Source of the DNA: Arachidicoccus soli
GTDB taxonomy: Bacteria; Bacteroidota; Bacteroidia; Chitinophagales; Chitinophagaceae
Direction: 5' to 3'
Length of the DNA: 64,000 bases
NCBI RefSeq assembly: GCF_003600625.1
Contig: NZ_CP032489.1
Coordinates: 2,914,001 to 2,978,000, forward strand
The number at the start of each line of letters is the position of its first letter. Position 1 is the stretch's first letter. The notes under the pieces were generated by a model. The model had not been told where the DNA came from and did not search any database. It saw nothing but the letters and a program-made list of their open reading frames with translations. The translations under genes and the position numbers were made by a program. This document shows, piece after piece, positions 45,341 through 54,244 of the stretch.

Positions 45341-45395
45341 CTGATTTATAAAAAAGGGATGATTGAAAAATCATCCCTTCCAGTGGAGCTGAGGA
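45221..45395 (+). repeat. Right attachment-like repeat (att3) at the functional tmRNA
   Basis: This is the parent copy of the repeats at 12,913-13,088 and 24,291-24,341. It contains the recombinase tail, TTAGCTGATTTATA, the A-run, the hairpin GGGATGATT/AATCATCCC and the 17 bp TCCAGTGGAGCTGAGGA (45,379-45,395), which forms the tmRNA 3' end. Confidence 0.88.
45349..45377 (-). terminator. Intrinsic terminator of the tmRNA gene
   Basis: On the minus strand GGGATGATT, a four-base loop and AATCATCCC form a nine-pair stem followed by U6. It begins 7 bp after the tmRNA 3' end. Two further copies of it occur in att1 and att2. Confidence 0.85.
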
Positions 45396-45757
45396 GAGTC
45401 GAACTCCTGTCCAAACGTAGCTGTCATAAGCTTTCTACATGCTTAGTTTATTATTATTTGTCGGCAAAAAACAGGAAACAAACCAACCAATTTTCTACGT
45501 AGCTGAATAGTCTTTTGCAATGAGCACAGCCTGTCATTGCAGCATTCTGTGTTTTGAGTTGAGTCGGCGGCGGAGCTTGGTAACAGAACAACCTGCTCAA
45601 CGCGGCCCAAACGGATGTCTAATTAACTAATTAGGCAGCCATAGCAAACTGTGTGTTGCCATTTGAGATTTGAGTATTCAGATTAAAGCGCTAATTACAC
45701 AACGCGCTGCATGCTTACACCTACCACTACTTACGCTGTCAAAACCAATACAGCCCC
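45384..45757 (-). ncRNA. ssrA: Transfer-messenger RNA (tmRNA)
   Basis: The 5' end GGGGCTGTATTGGTTTTGACAG (45,757 leftwards, minus strand) and the 3' end with GGAGTTCGACTCTCC and CAGCTCCA pair as the tRNA-like domain. The tag frame at 45,631-45,660 reads GNTQFAMAA then TAA, giving the tag (A)GNTQFAMAA. The terminal CCA is not encoded, since CT follows the discriminator A. Length is about 374 nt. It rescues stalled ribosomes. Its 3' end is the target for island insertion, and each insertion rebuilds an intact 3' end. Confidence 0.95.
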
Positions 45758-45779
45758 ATAAATAATAATAAATAATTCT

Positions 45780-45809
45780 CAAAGAACTTATTTCTAATAA
45801 GTATACAAA
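45780..45809 (-). promoter_or_regulatory. Possible tmRNA promoter, Bacteroidota type
   Basis: On the minus strand TTTG (45,806-45,809) is followed after 18 bp by GTTCTTTG (45,780-45,787), close to the TAnnTTTG form of the -7 element. It would start transcription about 15-20 nt before the mature 5' end. Only pattern matching supports it. Confidence 0.35.
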
Positions 45810-45893
45810 GGTAATAAATTATAGGCAGCTTACATAATTATTCACATAAGTGGATTTGTTTCTTTTTATTTTAGGTTTTTTTTTTATTGCTTT

Positions 45894-46787
45894 GTGACAG
45901 TAAAGAAACACATGCAAGTTAACTCAGAAATATCTGCCTTATTTTCTCTTATCGATGATCCGGATGAGGATGTTTACAATGTTGTAGCAGATAAAATCAT
46001 TACCTTTGGAAAAGAAATTCTTCCCAATTTAGAAGATCAATGGGAGGCGGCAATAGGTTGCACTATTCAAGAAAGAATTGAAGAAATTATTCATCAAGTA
46101 AATTTTAAATCTCTTGCAGCAGAATTTCAAGAATGGAGCGAAAAGGGAGATTATGATTTAATATTGGGAACGACTCTTATCGCAAAATTTGTCTATCCCA
46201 GTTTGCAAGAATCTTCAGTGACAGTGGCAACAGATAGACTTAGAAAGATTATTTGGTTAGAACTCAACGATTGCCTTACTTCCTTAGAGAAGGTCAATGT
46301 CGTGTCCAATATGCTTTTTAATTTTCAAGAAATTAAAAGTGAAAGAAATAACTATGAAAATACGGAACGGTTCTTTTTGCATAATATTTTAGAGAAGAAA
46401 AAGGGCAATGCTATATCAACGGGAATCCTCTACCAATGCCTTTGTGAGAAATTGCATATCCCGATACAACTCATAAATATTCCTGAACAGTTTGTTCTTG
46501 CATGTTATCAAAAGAATTATAAAACAATGCTGAACAAAACAAATAATCGAGATCTTATTTTGTTCTATGTCGATGCGACAACAGGCAATATATTTAGTCA
46601 GGCAGATCTAGACAGCTATTTTGAACTATATAACATAACTCCTAAAGATTCTTTTTTCACACCTCTGAGCCACCGACAAATTATTCAAAAATTATTAAAT
46701 GAAGTAAGTCGTTGCTTTTTAAATCAAAAAAAATTACGCCGTAAAGAAGAATTAGCAATACTCGCTGCTATGCTTCTCCATGCCTAA
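45894..46787 (+). CDS. SirB1-like transglutaminase-fold protein
   Basis: The 297-residue protein starts at GTG (45,894) or more likely at ATG 45,912. The N-terminal part has a HEAT-like DDPDEDVYNVVADKIITFG, and the middle holds the SirB1/transglutaminase-like block RNNYENTERFFLHNILEKKK and GNAISTGILYQCLCEKLHIP. In SirB1-type proteins the Cys of the transglutaminase core is replaced by Ser, and here the equivalent position reads GNAIS. The C-terminus (TPLSHRQIIQKLLNEVSRCF) fits the family. Role unknown. It is the first backbone gene right of ssrA. Confidence 0.82.
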   Translation: MTVKKHMQVNSEISALFSLIDDPDEDVYNVVADKIITFGKEILPNLEDQWEAAIGCTIQERIEEIIHQVNFKSLAAEFQEWSEKGDYDLILGTTLIAKFVYPSLQESSVTVATDRLRKIIWLELNDCLTSLEKVNVVSNMLFNFQEIKSERNNYENTERFFLHNILEKKKGNAISTGILYQCLCEKLHIPIQLINIPEQFVLACYQKNYKTMLNKTNNRDLILFYVDATTGNIFSQADLDSYFELYNITPKDSFFTPLSHRQIIQKLLNEVSRCFLNQKKLRRKEELAILAAMLLHA

Positions 46788-46875
46788 AAAAGTTTTAGGG
46801 AACCCAATAATTATATATTTTCAACTACTGCAAAGAACACTTACATTTGCCATTATCAAATTTTAGTATAACAAA

Positions 46876-47271
46876 ATGATATTCCCATTTTTAACTATCG
46901 CACCATCAGGCAACAAAGGCAAAGGTGTATTTACCTCAGAAAATATTCTGGCAAATACCATTATTGAGATATCGCCTGTCATAGTACTATCTGCTAAAGA
47001 ACGCAAACAATTAGAAAATACAAAACTCTTTCATTATATTTTTGAGTGGGGAGATTCCAGAAAAAAAGCTGCAGTAGCATTGGGCTATGTATCTATGTAT
47101 AACCATAGCTACGATGCCAATTGTGAATATGAAATGGACTTTGACGAAGCGTCCATCACTATCAAAACAGTGAAAGCAATAAAGAAAGGAGAAGAGTTAC
47201 ATATCAACTATAATGCTGTTCATAATGATGCTACCGAGGTTTGGTTTCATCACCTAATAGATCAATCTTAG
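46876..47271 (+). CDS. SET-domain protein (putative protein lysine methyltransferase)
   Basis: The 131 residues form a compact SET domain: GNKGKGVFTSENILANTIIE, the NHSYDAN motif (YVSMYNHSYDANCEY, the NHSC-like SAM site) and GEELHINYN, the pseudoknot tyrosine. There is no pre- or post-SET region. Bacterial SET proteins of this minimal size methylate lysines of unknown targets. The last 41 bp overlap the convergent methyltransferase gene. Confidence 0.9.
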   Translation: MIFPFLTIAPSGNKGKGVFTSENILANTIIEISPVIVLSAKERKQLENTKLFHYIFEWGDSRKKAAVALGYVSMYNHSYDANCEYEMDFDEASITIKTVKAIKKGEELHINYNAVHNDATEVWFHHLIDQS

Positions 47272-47995
47272 ACCTGTCTTTTTCTGCAAGGATTATAGTC
47301 AATGGTGGAAAAGTATTAAAAATATATGGTCCATATTTTTTTACTTGCATACCCAATTCTTCAAAAATACTTTTATACATAGCCGTGTGCCTGAAATCAG
47401 CAATAATGGCTGTAGCGCCGGGCTTTAGCAGTCTGTAAATTTCTTCACATGCTGCTCTTCTGCTTCTTGATTCATATATATTATGCAGGCAAAGATTGCT
47501 TAAAATGAGATCGAAGCTATTGCTGGCAAAAGTAGTGAGGACAATATTCTCATTCAATACCTCTACCTTATCCTTAACGCCTTCCAGTCTTGCGTTTTCC
47601 AATGTTCTTGCCGCGTTATTCCCGCTTAAGTCTTCATTATTCCAAATATCAATGCCAATAGCACTACCGCTTGTCAAGTGTTTTGCTGCTCCTATCATTA
47701 ACAACCCGCGTCCTGTTCCGATATCCAGTACCTTTTCCTCTCCAGTGAATGAATGCAACTTCAGCATTCTATCCCTTTGTTTTAGTTTACCAAATTTACT
47801 ATACCAAATCATCAACAATCCTTCGGCAACGCAAAAGAAGCCTGTGTATAGAAATGCGCCGTCAAGCATTAAAAGCCAAGAATGACTCAATAAAGGAGCG
47901 GCTGCAAATGCAGCAAGAATAAGCATCACTCCAATCATTAATAAATTCCTGATTACTTTTGGCGCATCTATACCGTAGTTGATTTTAGCTTCCAT
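47231..47995 (-). CDS. Membrane-anchored class I SAM-dependent methyltransferase
   Basis: The 254-residue protein has two N-terminal membrane segments (about 15-35 and 43-63), then the methyltransferase core: LDIGTGRGLLMIGAAKHL, IDIWNNEDLSGN and FDLILSNLCLHNIYES. It resembles UbiE/COQ5-like small-molecule methyltransferases. Its 3' end overlaps the SET gene tail to tail. Confidence 0.88.
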   Translation of the reverse strand: MEAKINYGIDAPKVIRNLLMIGVMLILAAFAAAPLLSHSWLLMLDGAFLYTGFFCVAEGLLMIWYSKFGKLKQRDRMLKLHSFTGEEKVLDIGTGRGLLMIGAAKHLTSGSAIGIDIWNNEDLSGNNAARTLENARLEGVKDKVEVLNENIVLTTFASNSFDLILSNLCLHNIYESRSRRAACEEIYRLLKPGATAIIADFRHTAMYKSIFEELGMQVKKYGPYIFNTFPPLTIILAEKDRSKIDLLGDETKPR

Positions 47996-48042
47996 TAGGA
48001 TGAATTATTTTTACCATAGTATACACTTTCCAAATCAAATCA

Positions 48043-48678
48043 TTACTGATTGCATTCGGCCAACATCTTTTCCGCTATTTCTTTTCCCCAATTTGGAGAG
48101 ATATCACTAGCCGGCTTAAATGATGCAAACAAATTTACGGATTTTTGAAAAATAGGTTTGGCTTTTTCTTTCCCGCCGCCAAAATTTTCCGGCGTATGAA
48201 AGACATTTTCGCCCATTAGAAAATAAATACGCGGATTATTTGGGTCTTGTGCTATCGCTTGTTTCGCATAATTAGCCATTGCAACGCCACTGGTCTGCCA
48301 ACGCTCTTGCGGATTAACCGTCATTTTCATTGTTTCATTGTAGTAATGCAATACAGTCAGTTCCACATTTTTGTCGATCAATTCAGCGGAACTAAGCAGT
48401 TCATCGACTTTCTTTCCGATCGCATCTTTATCTGCATTCGTCTCATTCATTCCATTATGCAGATCTGCCAAGGCTGCATAATAATAGGGTAGCCACTGGG
48501 TTTTCTCTGCATTTGCAATTCTTTCAAAAGCATTCGCAACATTTAAATAATCAGCTGAAGTCTTTGCCTCTTTCAACAATGCAAGATTTGATTTCATGGC
48601 CCCTTCATATTTTGCGGATTGAGCAAATGTTGTGGAAATACCTACCAACATTAAAAAAGAAAGAAATAAGTTTTTCAT
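48043..48678 (-). CDS. Secreted helical-repeat protein, unknown function
   Basis: The 211 residues start with a signal peptide (cleavage after TTFAQ) and contain TPR-like helices (YLNVANAFERIANAEKTQWL, YFLMGENVFHTPENFGGGKE). It follows the TonB receptor by 25 bp on the same strand, so the two are probably co-expressed and act together in the periplasm. No named family recognised. Confidence 0.75.
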   Translation of the reverse strand: MKNLFLSFLMLVGISTTFAQSAKYEGAMKSNLALLKEAKTSADYLNVANAFERIANAEKTQWLPYYYAALADLHNGMNETNADKDAIGKKVDELLSSAELIDKNVELTVLHYYNETMKMTVNPQERWQTSGVAMANYAKQAIAQDPNNPRIYFLMGENVFHTPENFGGGKEKAKPIFQKSVNLFASFKPASDISPNWGKEIAEKMLAECNQ

Positions 48679-48703
48679 TTTTTGTTTTTTTTAAATATTA
48701 AAA

Positions 48704-50941
48704 TTAAAGATTGTCATTGATAACCTGTTGAGAACGATCAACGCCCCAAGTAAAAAATATACCTATAAAAAAGAATTGCCTGGCCGGTGGAAGAACCGCT
48801 TCTTTGTAAGAGCCGGTATAAGAATAATTATATCCATAGATCTGCTTATTGTTCAGCAAATTACTAACGGTAGCCACAATTACAATATTGTTTTTTGCAT
48901 TTGCCTTACCTAAGTTTGGCAGATAATCAACGCTTAGTCCAATACTATTATAATCAATTGTAGTACCCTTATCAGTCAGATCATAGCCGTGATTTCCATC
49001 GGGGATGAAGTGATAATAAGGACGTCCTGTAGCAAAACTATAAGTAAGGTTTACCTGTGTTTTCAGTCTTTGAAAAAACTTCTTCCCAACCACAGAAAAT
49101 GTATGCGGCGTAGCATAATCAGGCCGGAGCGTTTCAGAATAATTCAGGTAGTCCCTTTTTGTATCCAAGTAAGAATAGCTCACCCAATACTCAAAATTTT
49201 TGAAAGTCTTTTTATCTCTCCAAAAGACATCTATTCCTTCCGCGTAACCAGAACCTTTATTATTATAAGAGAATGCACCGTTCTGTAAGGACACTGTTTT
49301 TATTAAATTTTCATAATCTTTATAATAAGCTTCTATACGAAACAATTGTTTATCCCCCGTCTTTTGATAATTGATAATATAATGGGTAGCTTTTGTAAAA
49401 TCCAAATTACGGTTATACATCAAAAACATATTTTCAGGCTTTTGATAGAACATACCATATGCTGCTGACATCTGTGCATTTGCGCCCACACTGTAGGCAA
49501 AGGATATTCGGGGAGACCAATTTGTTTTATCCAATAAGGTAGAATGTTCTGCCCTACCCCCTAATTTCATCATAAAATGATTAGAAAAATAAGCATCAGT
49601 TTCTGCAAACAAAGCGCCATAGTTATCTTGCAGATTGATTGGGTAATTATTGAATAAAAGCTTCGTCGATTCATAATTATACTCCCCACCAAATCTTAAT
49701 GCATTCAGCCGTTTCAGCTTCTTCTCCATTACAATTCTAGATTGTAAATTGTCCGTACTATTTTTTAAATCAAAGTTTTTCAGATTCATCCAATAAGTTG
49801 CAGTATCAAATTCTTTCGGCTGGTTATTTGCATTTACAACTTGTTCTTTTATTTTATCAGAATTGATACTAAAACTATTTGACCAATACATCTTCCATCG
49901 TTTACCTAAATTTTCAGTCCAGTTAAGATTGTTATACCAATTTGTACTTTTTACATTAAACTGATCTTTTAAATAAAGGCTGTCAATATCTTGATTACGC
50001 ATACCAACAACATTATATCCAAAAGATGTATAATATTTTATCATGCCTCCCCATTTAGTTTTTGCCCGATAATTAAAATCTGTTGTTTGATATTGTGGTG
50101 CCTTAAAAAAATCAGGTTTAGTTTTTATTACATCAAAATATAGTGAAACATTGGTATAGCCATAGTTTAACCCAAAGGAAGATTTTTTAGACTTAGATAA
50201 TTGTTGCGTTCCTGCTCCAAGGAATAAAGGGGAGACGGATAGATCTACTTCTGATTTTTGAGGCAAATCATTACTTGTTAATAGCACTACCGAAGAAAGT
50301 GCATCTCCATAAATAGCTGAATATCCCCCAGTGCTAAACACAGTTCCGCTGAATAAAAACGGGTTAAAACGCCCCCGCTGCGTAATTTGTGGAGGGCCTT
50401 TAAAATAGGGATTACTAATTACAGCACCATCCATATATTGTTTGGTCTCATCACCTGTTCCTCCACGAACAAACAAGCCCTCCTGTTCACCGACTTGTTG
50501 CGCACCTGGCAATGTACGCAAAGCAGTGGTGATGTCTCCGTTGGTCGCCGTCGTTACAATATCTAAAGCGCTCATAATGACACCCTTTTTAGCATCTCCT
50601 GCCGAAAACGCACCAGCCGTAACGGTAACAGCATTCAGCTCATAGATGGTCTCTTTTAGTATAACATTGAGGTGGATAGGCTTATGGATTTCAAGCAGCT
50701 CCATAAAATCTTCGTATCCAGCACAGGAAACCAACAAGGTATCGTTGCCATTATCAGAAGTCGCGAATTTAAAATTACCTGAACTATCTGATACTGCACC
50801 ATCATAAGAATTCTTAATAGCAATGCTAGCACCAATGATGGGTTTCATTTTTTTATCTTTTACGGTCCCATTAATAATAACTTGTGTAAAACCATGGATG
50901 ACACAAAAAGAAAATAATACCAGTAGCATTGATTTTTTCAT
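48704..50941 (-). CDS. TonB-dependent outer-membrane receptor with carboxypeptidase-like N-domain
   Basis: The 745-residue protein has a signal peptide (to about residue 19), a CarbopepD_reg_2 domain (INGTVKDKKMKPIIGASIAI, about 22-110) and a TonB plug with LPGAQQVGEQEGLFVRGG and GGYSAIYGDALSSVV. A 22-strand-type barrel follows. It is shorter than SusC proteins and has no SusD partner, so it is more likely a siderophore, peptide or metal receptor. The small secreted protein follows in the same direction. Confidence 0.9.
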   Translation of the reverse strand: MKKSMLLVLFSFCVIHGFTQVIINGTVKDKKMKPIIGASIAIKNSYDGAVSDSSGNFKFATSDNGNDTLLVSCAGYEDFMELLEIHKPIHLNVILKETIYELNAVTVTAGAFSAGDAKKGVIMSALDIVTTATNGDITTALRTLPGAQQVGEQEGLFVRGGTGDETKQYMDGAVISNPYFKGPPQITQRGRFNPFLFSGTVFSTGGYSAIYGDALSSVVLLTSNDLPQKSEVDLSVSPLFLGAGTQQLSKSKKSSFGLNYGYTNVSLYFDVIKTKPDFFKAPQYQTTDFNYRAKTKWGGMIKYYTSFGYNVVGMRNQDIDSLYLKDQFNVKSTNWYNNLNWTENLGKRWKMYWSNSFSINSDKIKEQVVNANNQPKEFDTATYWMNLKNFDLKNSTDNLQSRIVMEKKLKRLNALRFGGEYNYESTKLLFNNYPINLQDNYGALFAETDAYFSNHFMMKLGGRAEHSTLLDKTNWSPRISFAYSVGANAQMSAAYGMFYQKPENMFLMYNRNLDFTKATHYIINYQKTGDKQLFRIEAYYKDYENLIKTVSLQNGAFSYNNKGSGYAEGIDVFWRDKKTFKNFEYWVSYSYLDTKRDYLNYSETLRPDYATPHTFSVVGKKFFQRLKTQVNLTYSFATGRPYYHFIPDGNHGYDLTDKGTTIDYNSIGLSVDYLPNLGKANAKNNIVIVATVSNLLNNKQIYGYNYSYTGSYKEAVLPPARQFFFIGIFFTWGVDRSQQVINDNL

Positions 50942-51097
50942 CAGGCAATTATTAAATTGTCAAGTATTAAAATTAGAAGACCAAATTTAATTTTGTATAA
51001 AAGATCCGGCAAATACATTTCGCCCAACCCGATTTTCAGGTCGGTGAATAACAGCTATCAATCGCTTAAAATCTAAAAATATAACAGAACTTGCTTA

Positions 51098-51388
51098 TCA
51101 ACTATTAAACTTCAAATAGCTTTTTATAGCCTCCACATAATTTTCAAAAGCAAGAGTGCCCTTCTGGCTAATTTTGCAAGTGGTAAGTGGATATTTTCCT
51201 TTAAAGGATTTTTTCAAATGAATATAACCGGCCTCTTCTAATTTTTGCAATTGCACGCTCAGATTGCCGGCGGTAGCTCCCGTTTTTTCTTTTAAAAACC
51301 CAAATTCTGCCTCATTCACACTAACCAGCAAACTCATGATTGCCAAGCGCAATTCTGAATGCAGTAGCGCGTCTAATTGCTTAAACAT
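51098..51388 (-). CDS. Winged-helix DNA-binding regulator (HTH_34 type)
   Basis: The true start is ATG 51,386-51,388, giving 96 residues (MFKQLDALLHSELRLAIMSL); the longer open frame merely reads through the upstream gene. The domain shows HSELRLAIMSLLV, AEFGFLKEKTGATAGNLSVQ and LEEAGYIHLKK, the pattern of MarR/ArsR-like winged helix proteins of PF13601. The start overlaps the stop of the membrane protein upstream by 8 bp, so they are coupled. Confidence 0.85.
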   Translation of the reverse strand: MFKQLDALLHSELRLAIMSLLVSVNEAEFGFLKEKTGATAGNLSVQLQKLEEAGYIHLKKSFKGKYPLTTCKISQKGTLAFENYVEAIKSYLKFNS

Positions 51389-51971
51389 TTGCTTCCATTT
51401 TTGCTTTCTTCCATAATAAATATCCCGGCAAAATATAGCCAAACAACATGGCCAATGCGCCAATCCACAATCCATTAATGCCAACATTAAACTGAACAGC
51501 AATTATTGCACTTATCCAAAATACAATAGCGCCGAAAAATAAAGGTTTAAATCGATAAATGCCCCCCGAGGCAAACATCCCGAAACCTAATAAACACCAG
51601 ATAAAAGCCGCCGGGTTTATATTGTATTTTATACACAAAAAGACTAATACAAAATAGGTAATACCGAAACCAATCCATATCATTCCATTATTAGAATCAG
51701 AACGAGAAACAAGCCTGCGTTTTGGCATCCATATAACGAAATAAAAAAAAGTAACCACCAGCCCTAAAACAATCACGACAAGCCAGACATAATTAGATTG
51801 GGCGGGAAACCCCATTTTTATAATAGCATATTGCGCCAAGCAAGCGAGCATTATCAAGACTCCCCAAAATAAAAAGGCAAAGCCATTGTTATAGAATTTA
51901 TTGCGTGACTCCAAAAGCATCCGCTCTATAACTCTTAGACTTTCTTCGGGAGAAATATTCCTGTCTTCCAT
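51381..51971 (-). CDS. Membrane protein coupled to a winged-helix regulator
   Basis: Starting at ATG 51,971 (MEDRNISPEESLRVIERMLL) the 196-residue protein has six hydrophobic helices between about residues 25 and 185 (GFAFLFWGVLIMLACLAQYAII, VWLVVIVLGLVVTFFYFVIW). It has no named domain. Pairs of this membrane protein with a small winged-helix protein are common in Bacteroidota, which suggests that it senses a membrane signal. An upstream start at 52,007 would add a non-conserved stretch. Confidence 0.78.
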   Translation of the reverse strand: MEDRNISPEESLRVIERMLLESRNKFYNNGFAFLFWGVLIMLACLAQYAIIKMGFPAQSNYVWLVVIVLGLVVTFFYFVIWMPKRRLVSRSDSNNGMIWIGFGITYFVLVFLCIKYNINPAAFIWCLLGFGMFASGGIYRFKPLFFGAIVFWISAIIAVQFNVGINGLWIGALAMLFGYILPGYLLWKKAKMEANV

Positions 51972-52074
51972 TTTGTGTAGATTTATTTTATTATAAATAA
52001 GACACAAATGTAAAGCAGTTTATTTTATAAACCAAATTTATTTAAGCAAATAATCCTTGAAGCCATACATTAAA

Positions 52075-53382
52075 TTAAGAAGGGATAAATCGCTGTGCTT
52101 TTCTAGTAAACAAGAGACCCGCAAAGCCAATGATAAAGAAAAGTATAAGTACAAGAATTGCATAACGCATATTTCCTGTTAATTGCTGTATAAAACCAAA
52201 GCTAAAAGTGCCAATGACAATTGCTACCTTCTCCGAGACATCATAAAAGCTAAAGAAAGACGCTGTGTCTTCCGTAGAAGGCATCAACTTAGAATAAGTA
52301 GAGCGGCTAAGGGATTGAATCCCTCCCATCACAATTCCGACAAGTGTAGCTACAATATAAAAACCCATTGCCGTTTGTATAAAGTAAGCAATCACGCACA
52401 CAGCGATCCATATTAAAACGACAAAAGCCAATACCTGTATATTGCCATATCTCTCCGATAGTTTTGCCATTAAATAGGAACCTCCAATAGCTACAATTTG
52501 AATAATTAAGATACAGACAATCAACTGTGTTACACTTAAATTCAAAACCTGGCTGCCAAATAAGGTAGCTGCAATCATCACCGTTTGCACACCCATGCTA
52601 TAGAAGAAGAATGAGCATAAGTAGCGCTTCAAAACAGGCATCACTTTCACCTGCTGCCATACTTTCTTTAACTCAACAAATCCATTATTAAAAACAGATA
52701 CCCGGCGGGCAGCATTTATTCTACTCTTAGGTAATCTAAAAAAAGTAATTTGTGAAAAGCCGAACCACCAAAGGCCAACAAGCAAAAAAGATAGACGTGA
52801 AGCAAACCCTTCATCCATACCAAAGGGCTTTATTAATACAAAAACAAAACATATGATCTGCAACAATACACTACCAATATATCCATAAGCAAATCCCTTT
52901 GCACTTACTTGATCCTGATCTTTTTCAGAAGCAATTTCCGGAAGATATGCATTGTAAAAAACCAAACTGCCACAATAGCCAATGGCTGCGATAATACAGC
53001 ATGTTATTCCTAAATTTAATCTTGCTTTTGTGAAGGCAAACATTAGACAACACGCAGCAGATCCAAGATAACAGAAAAACTGCATAAAACGTTTCTTATT
53101 ACCACGACCATCCGCTATAGATGACAGAAAAGGAGACAAAATAGCGATCACTAAATACGCAAAAGCTATAGCATAATTATACAAAGCACCGCTTTCAAAT
53201 TTAAATCCTAAAAAAGAAATTGTATGCCCAATGACTTTCCCTGCACTGTCCTTCGTAGAAGTAATCGCATCATAATATACCGGGAAAATAGTGGAAGTAA
53301 TCACCAAGTTATAGGCACTGTTTGCCCAGTCGTACATTGCCCAACCATTAATTATTTTTTTGGAAGCAGAAGCTTGGTCCAT
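52075..53382 (-). CDS. UMF1-family MFS transporter
   Basis: The 435-residue protein has the UMF1 opening INGWAMYDWANSAYNLVITS and twelve membrane helices. GGIQSLSRSTYSKLMPSTEDTASFFSFYDVSEK near residues 355-385 is the signature loop of the family. It is related to Atg22-type transporters; the substrate is unknown, perhaps amino acids. It lies 6 bp downstream of uppP, likely in one operon. Confidence 0.92.
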   Translation of the reverse strand: MDQASASKKIINGWAMYDWANSAYNLVITSTIFPVYYDAITSTKDSAGKVIGHTISFLGFKFESGALYNYAIAFAYLVIAILSPFLSSIADGRGNKKRFMQFFCYLGSAACCLMFAFTKARLNLGITCCIIAAIGYCGSLVFYNAYLPEIASEKDQDQVSAKGFAYGYIGSVLLQIICFVFVLIKPFGMDEGFASRLSFLLVGLWWFGFSQITFFRLPKSRINAARRVSVFNNGFVELKKVWQQVKVMPVLKRYLCSFFFYSMGVQTVMIAATLFGSQVLNLSVTQLIVCILIIQIVAIGGSYLMAKLSERYGNIQVLAFVVLIWIAVCVIAYFIQTAMGFYIVATLVGIVMGGIQSLSRSTYSKLMPSTEDTASFFSFYDVSEKVAIVIGTFSFGFIQQLTGNMRYAILVLILFFIIGFAGLLFTRKAQRFIPS

Positions 53383-53388
53383 ATTGCT

Positions 53389-54186
53389 TTACATCATTTG
53401 CAGACTATGTCCGGAAAAAATAAATGCTAAGATTATAACGCCAACAATAATACGATAAATACCAAATGCCTTAAATCCATGTTTGGTTAGATAAGTGATA
53501 AAGGATTTTATCGCAAAGATAGCGACTACAAATCCAACCAAATTACCGACGGCCAACAAACCCAACTCATGTGCATTTACACGATAACCCTGTTTATAAA
53601 AATCTAATAATTTTTTTGCGGTAGCACCAAACATCGTAGGAACTGCCAAAAAGAAAGAAAATTCTGCAGCAGCTTTTCTGGTCAGTTTTTGTTGCATACC
53701 TCCGATAATGCTTGCTGCACTGCGGCTCACACCTGGAATCATCGCCAAACATTGCCAAATACCTACAACAAAAGCATTTTTATATTTAATATTATCAGCA
53801 ATGTCTTCTTTTGGGTTCTTAAATAATTTGTCTATAAATAAAAGCACAATACCCCCCACCAATAGCGAGGTCGCTACAATTTCTATGCTTCCTAAAAAAT
53901 GATCAATTTGTTTCATAAACAAAGTGCCAAAAACAACAGCAGGGATCATAGCTACCACAAGCTTATAATAGAAATTCAGCGTTTTGAAAAAATGCTTGAA
54001 GTACAAAACCACCACCGACAAAATAGTACCTAACTGAATGGCTACAATAAATAATTGCACAAACTGATCTTTGGAATCTATGCCTAACAGAGCACTTCCT
54101 ATAATCAAATGGCCTGTAGATGATACAGGCAAAAATTCGGTAAGCCCTTCTATAATGCCTAAAATAATAGCCTGAATGTAATTCAT
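53389..54186 (-). CDS. uppP: Undecaprenyl-diphosphate phosphatase
   Basis: The 265-residue membrane protein carries both family signatures: GLTEFLPVSSTGHLIIGSAL near the N-terminus and AMIPGVSRSAASIIGGM in the middle. It dephosphorylates undecaprenyl diphosphate after each round of peptidoglycan or surface-polymer synthesis. It starts 58 bp after the dnaX stop. Confidence 0.96.
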   Translation of the reverse strand: MNYIQAIILGIIEGLTEFLPVSSTGHLIIGSALLGIDSKDQFVQLFIVAIQLGTILSVVVLYFKHFFKTLNFYYKLVVAMIPAVVFGTLFMKQIDHFLGSIEIVATSLLVGGIVLLFIDKLFKNPKEDIADNIKYKNAFVVGIWQCLAMIPGVSRSAASIIGGMQQKLTRKAAAEFSFFLAVPTMFGATAKKLLDFYKQGYRVNAHELGLLAVGNLVGFVVAIFAIKSFITYLTKHGFKAFGIYRIIVGVIILAFIFSGHSLQMM

Positions 54187-54244
54187 ATATAATTAAATTA
54201 TAGACAAAGAAACATCAATATTTTGAAGAAATATCGAAGAATAT

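Noticed and set aside
51389-51502. Upstream extension of the winged-helix regulator
   Set aside because: The extension is a shifted reading of the coupled membrane-protein gene; the internal ATG at 51,388 fits the domain start.
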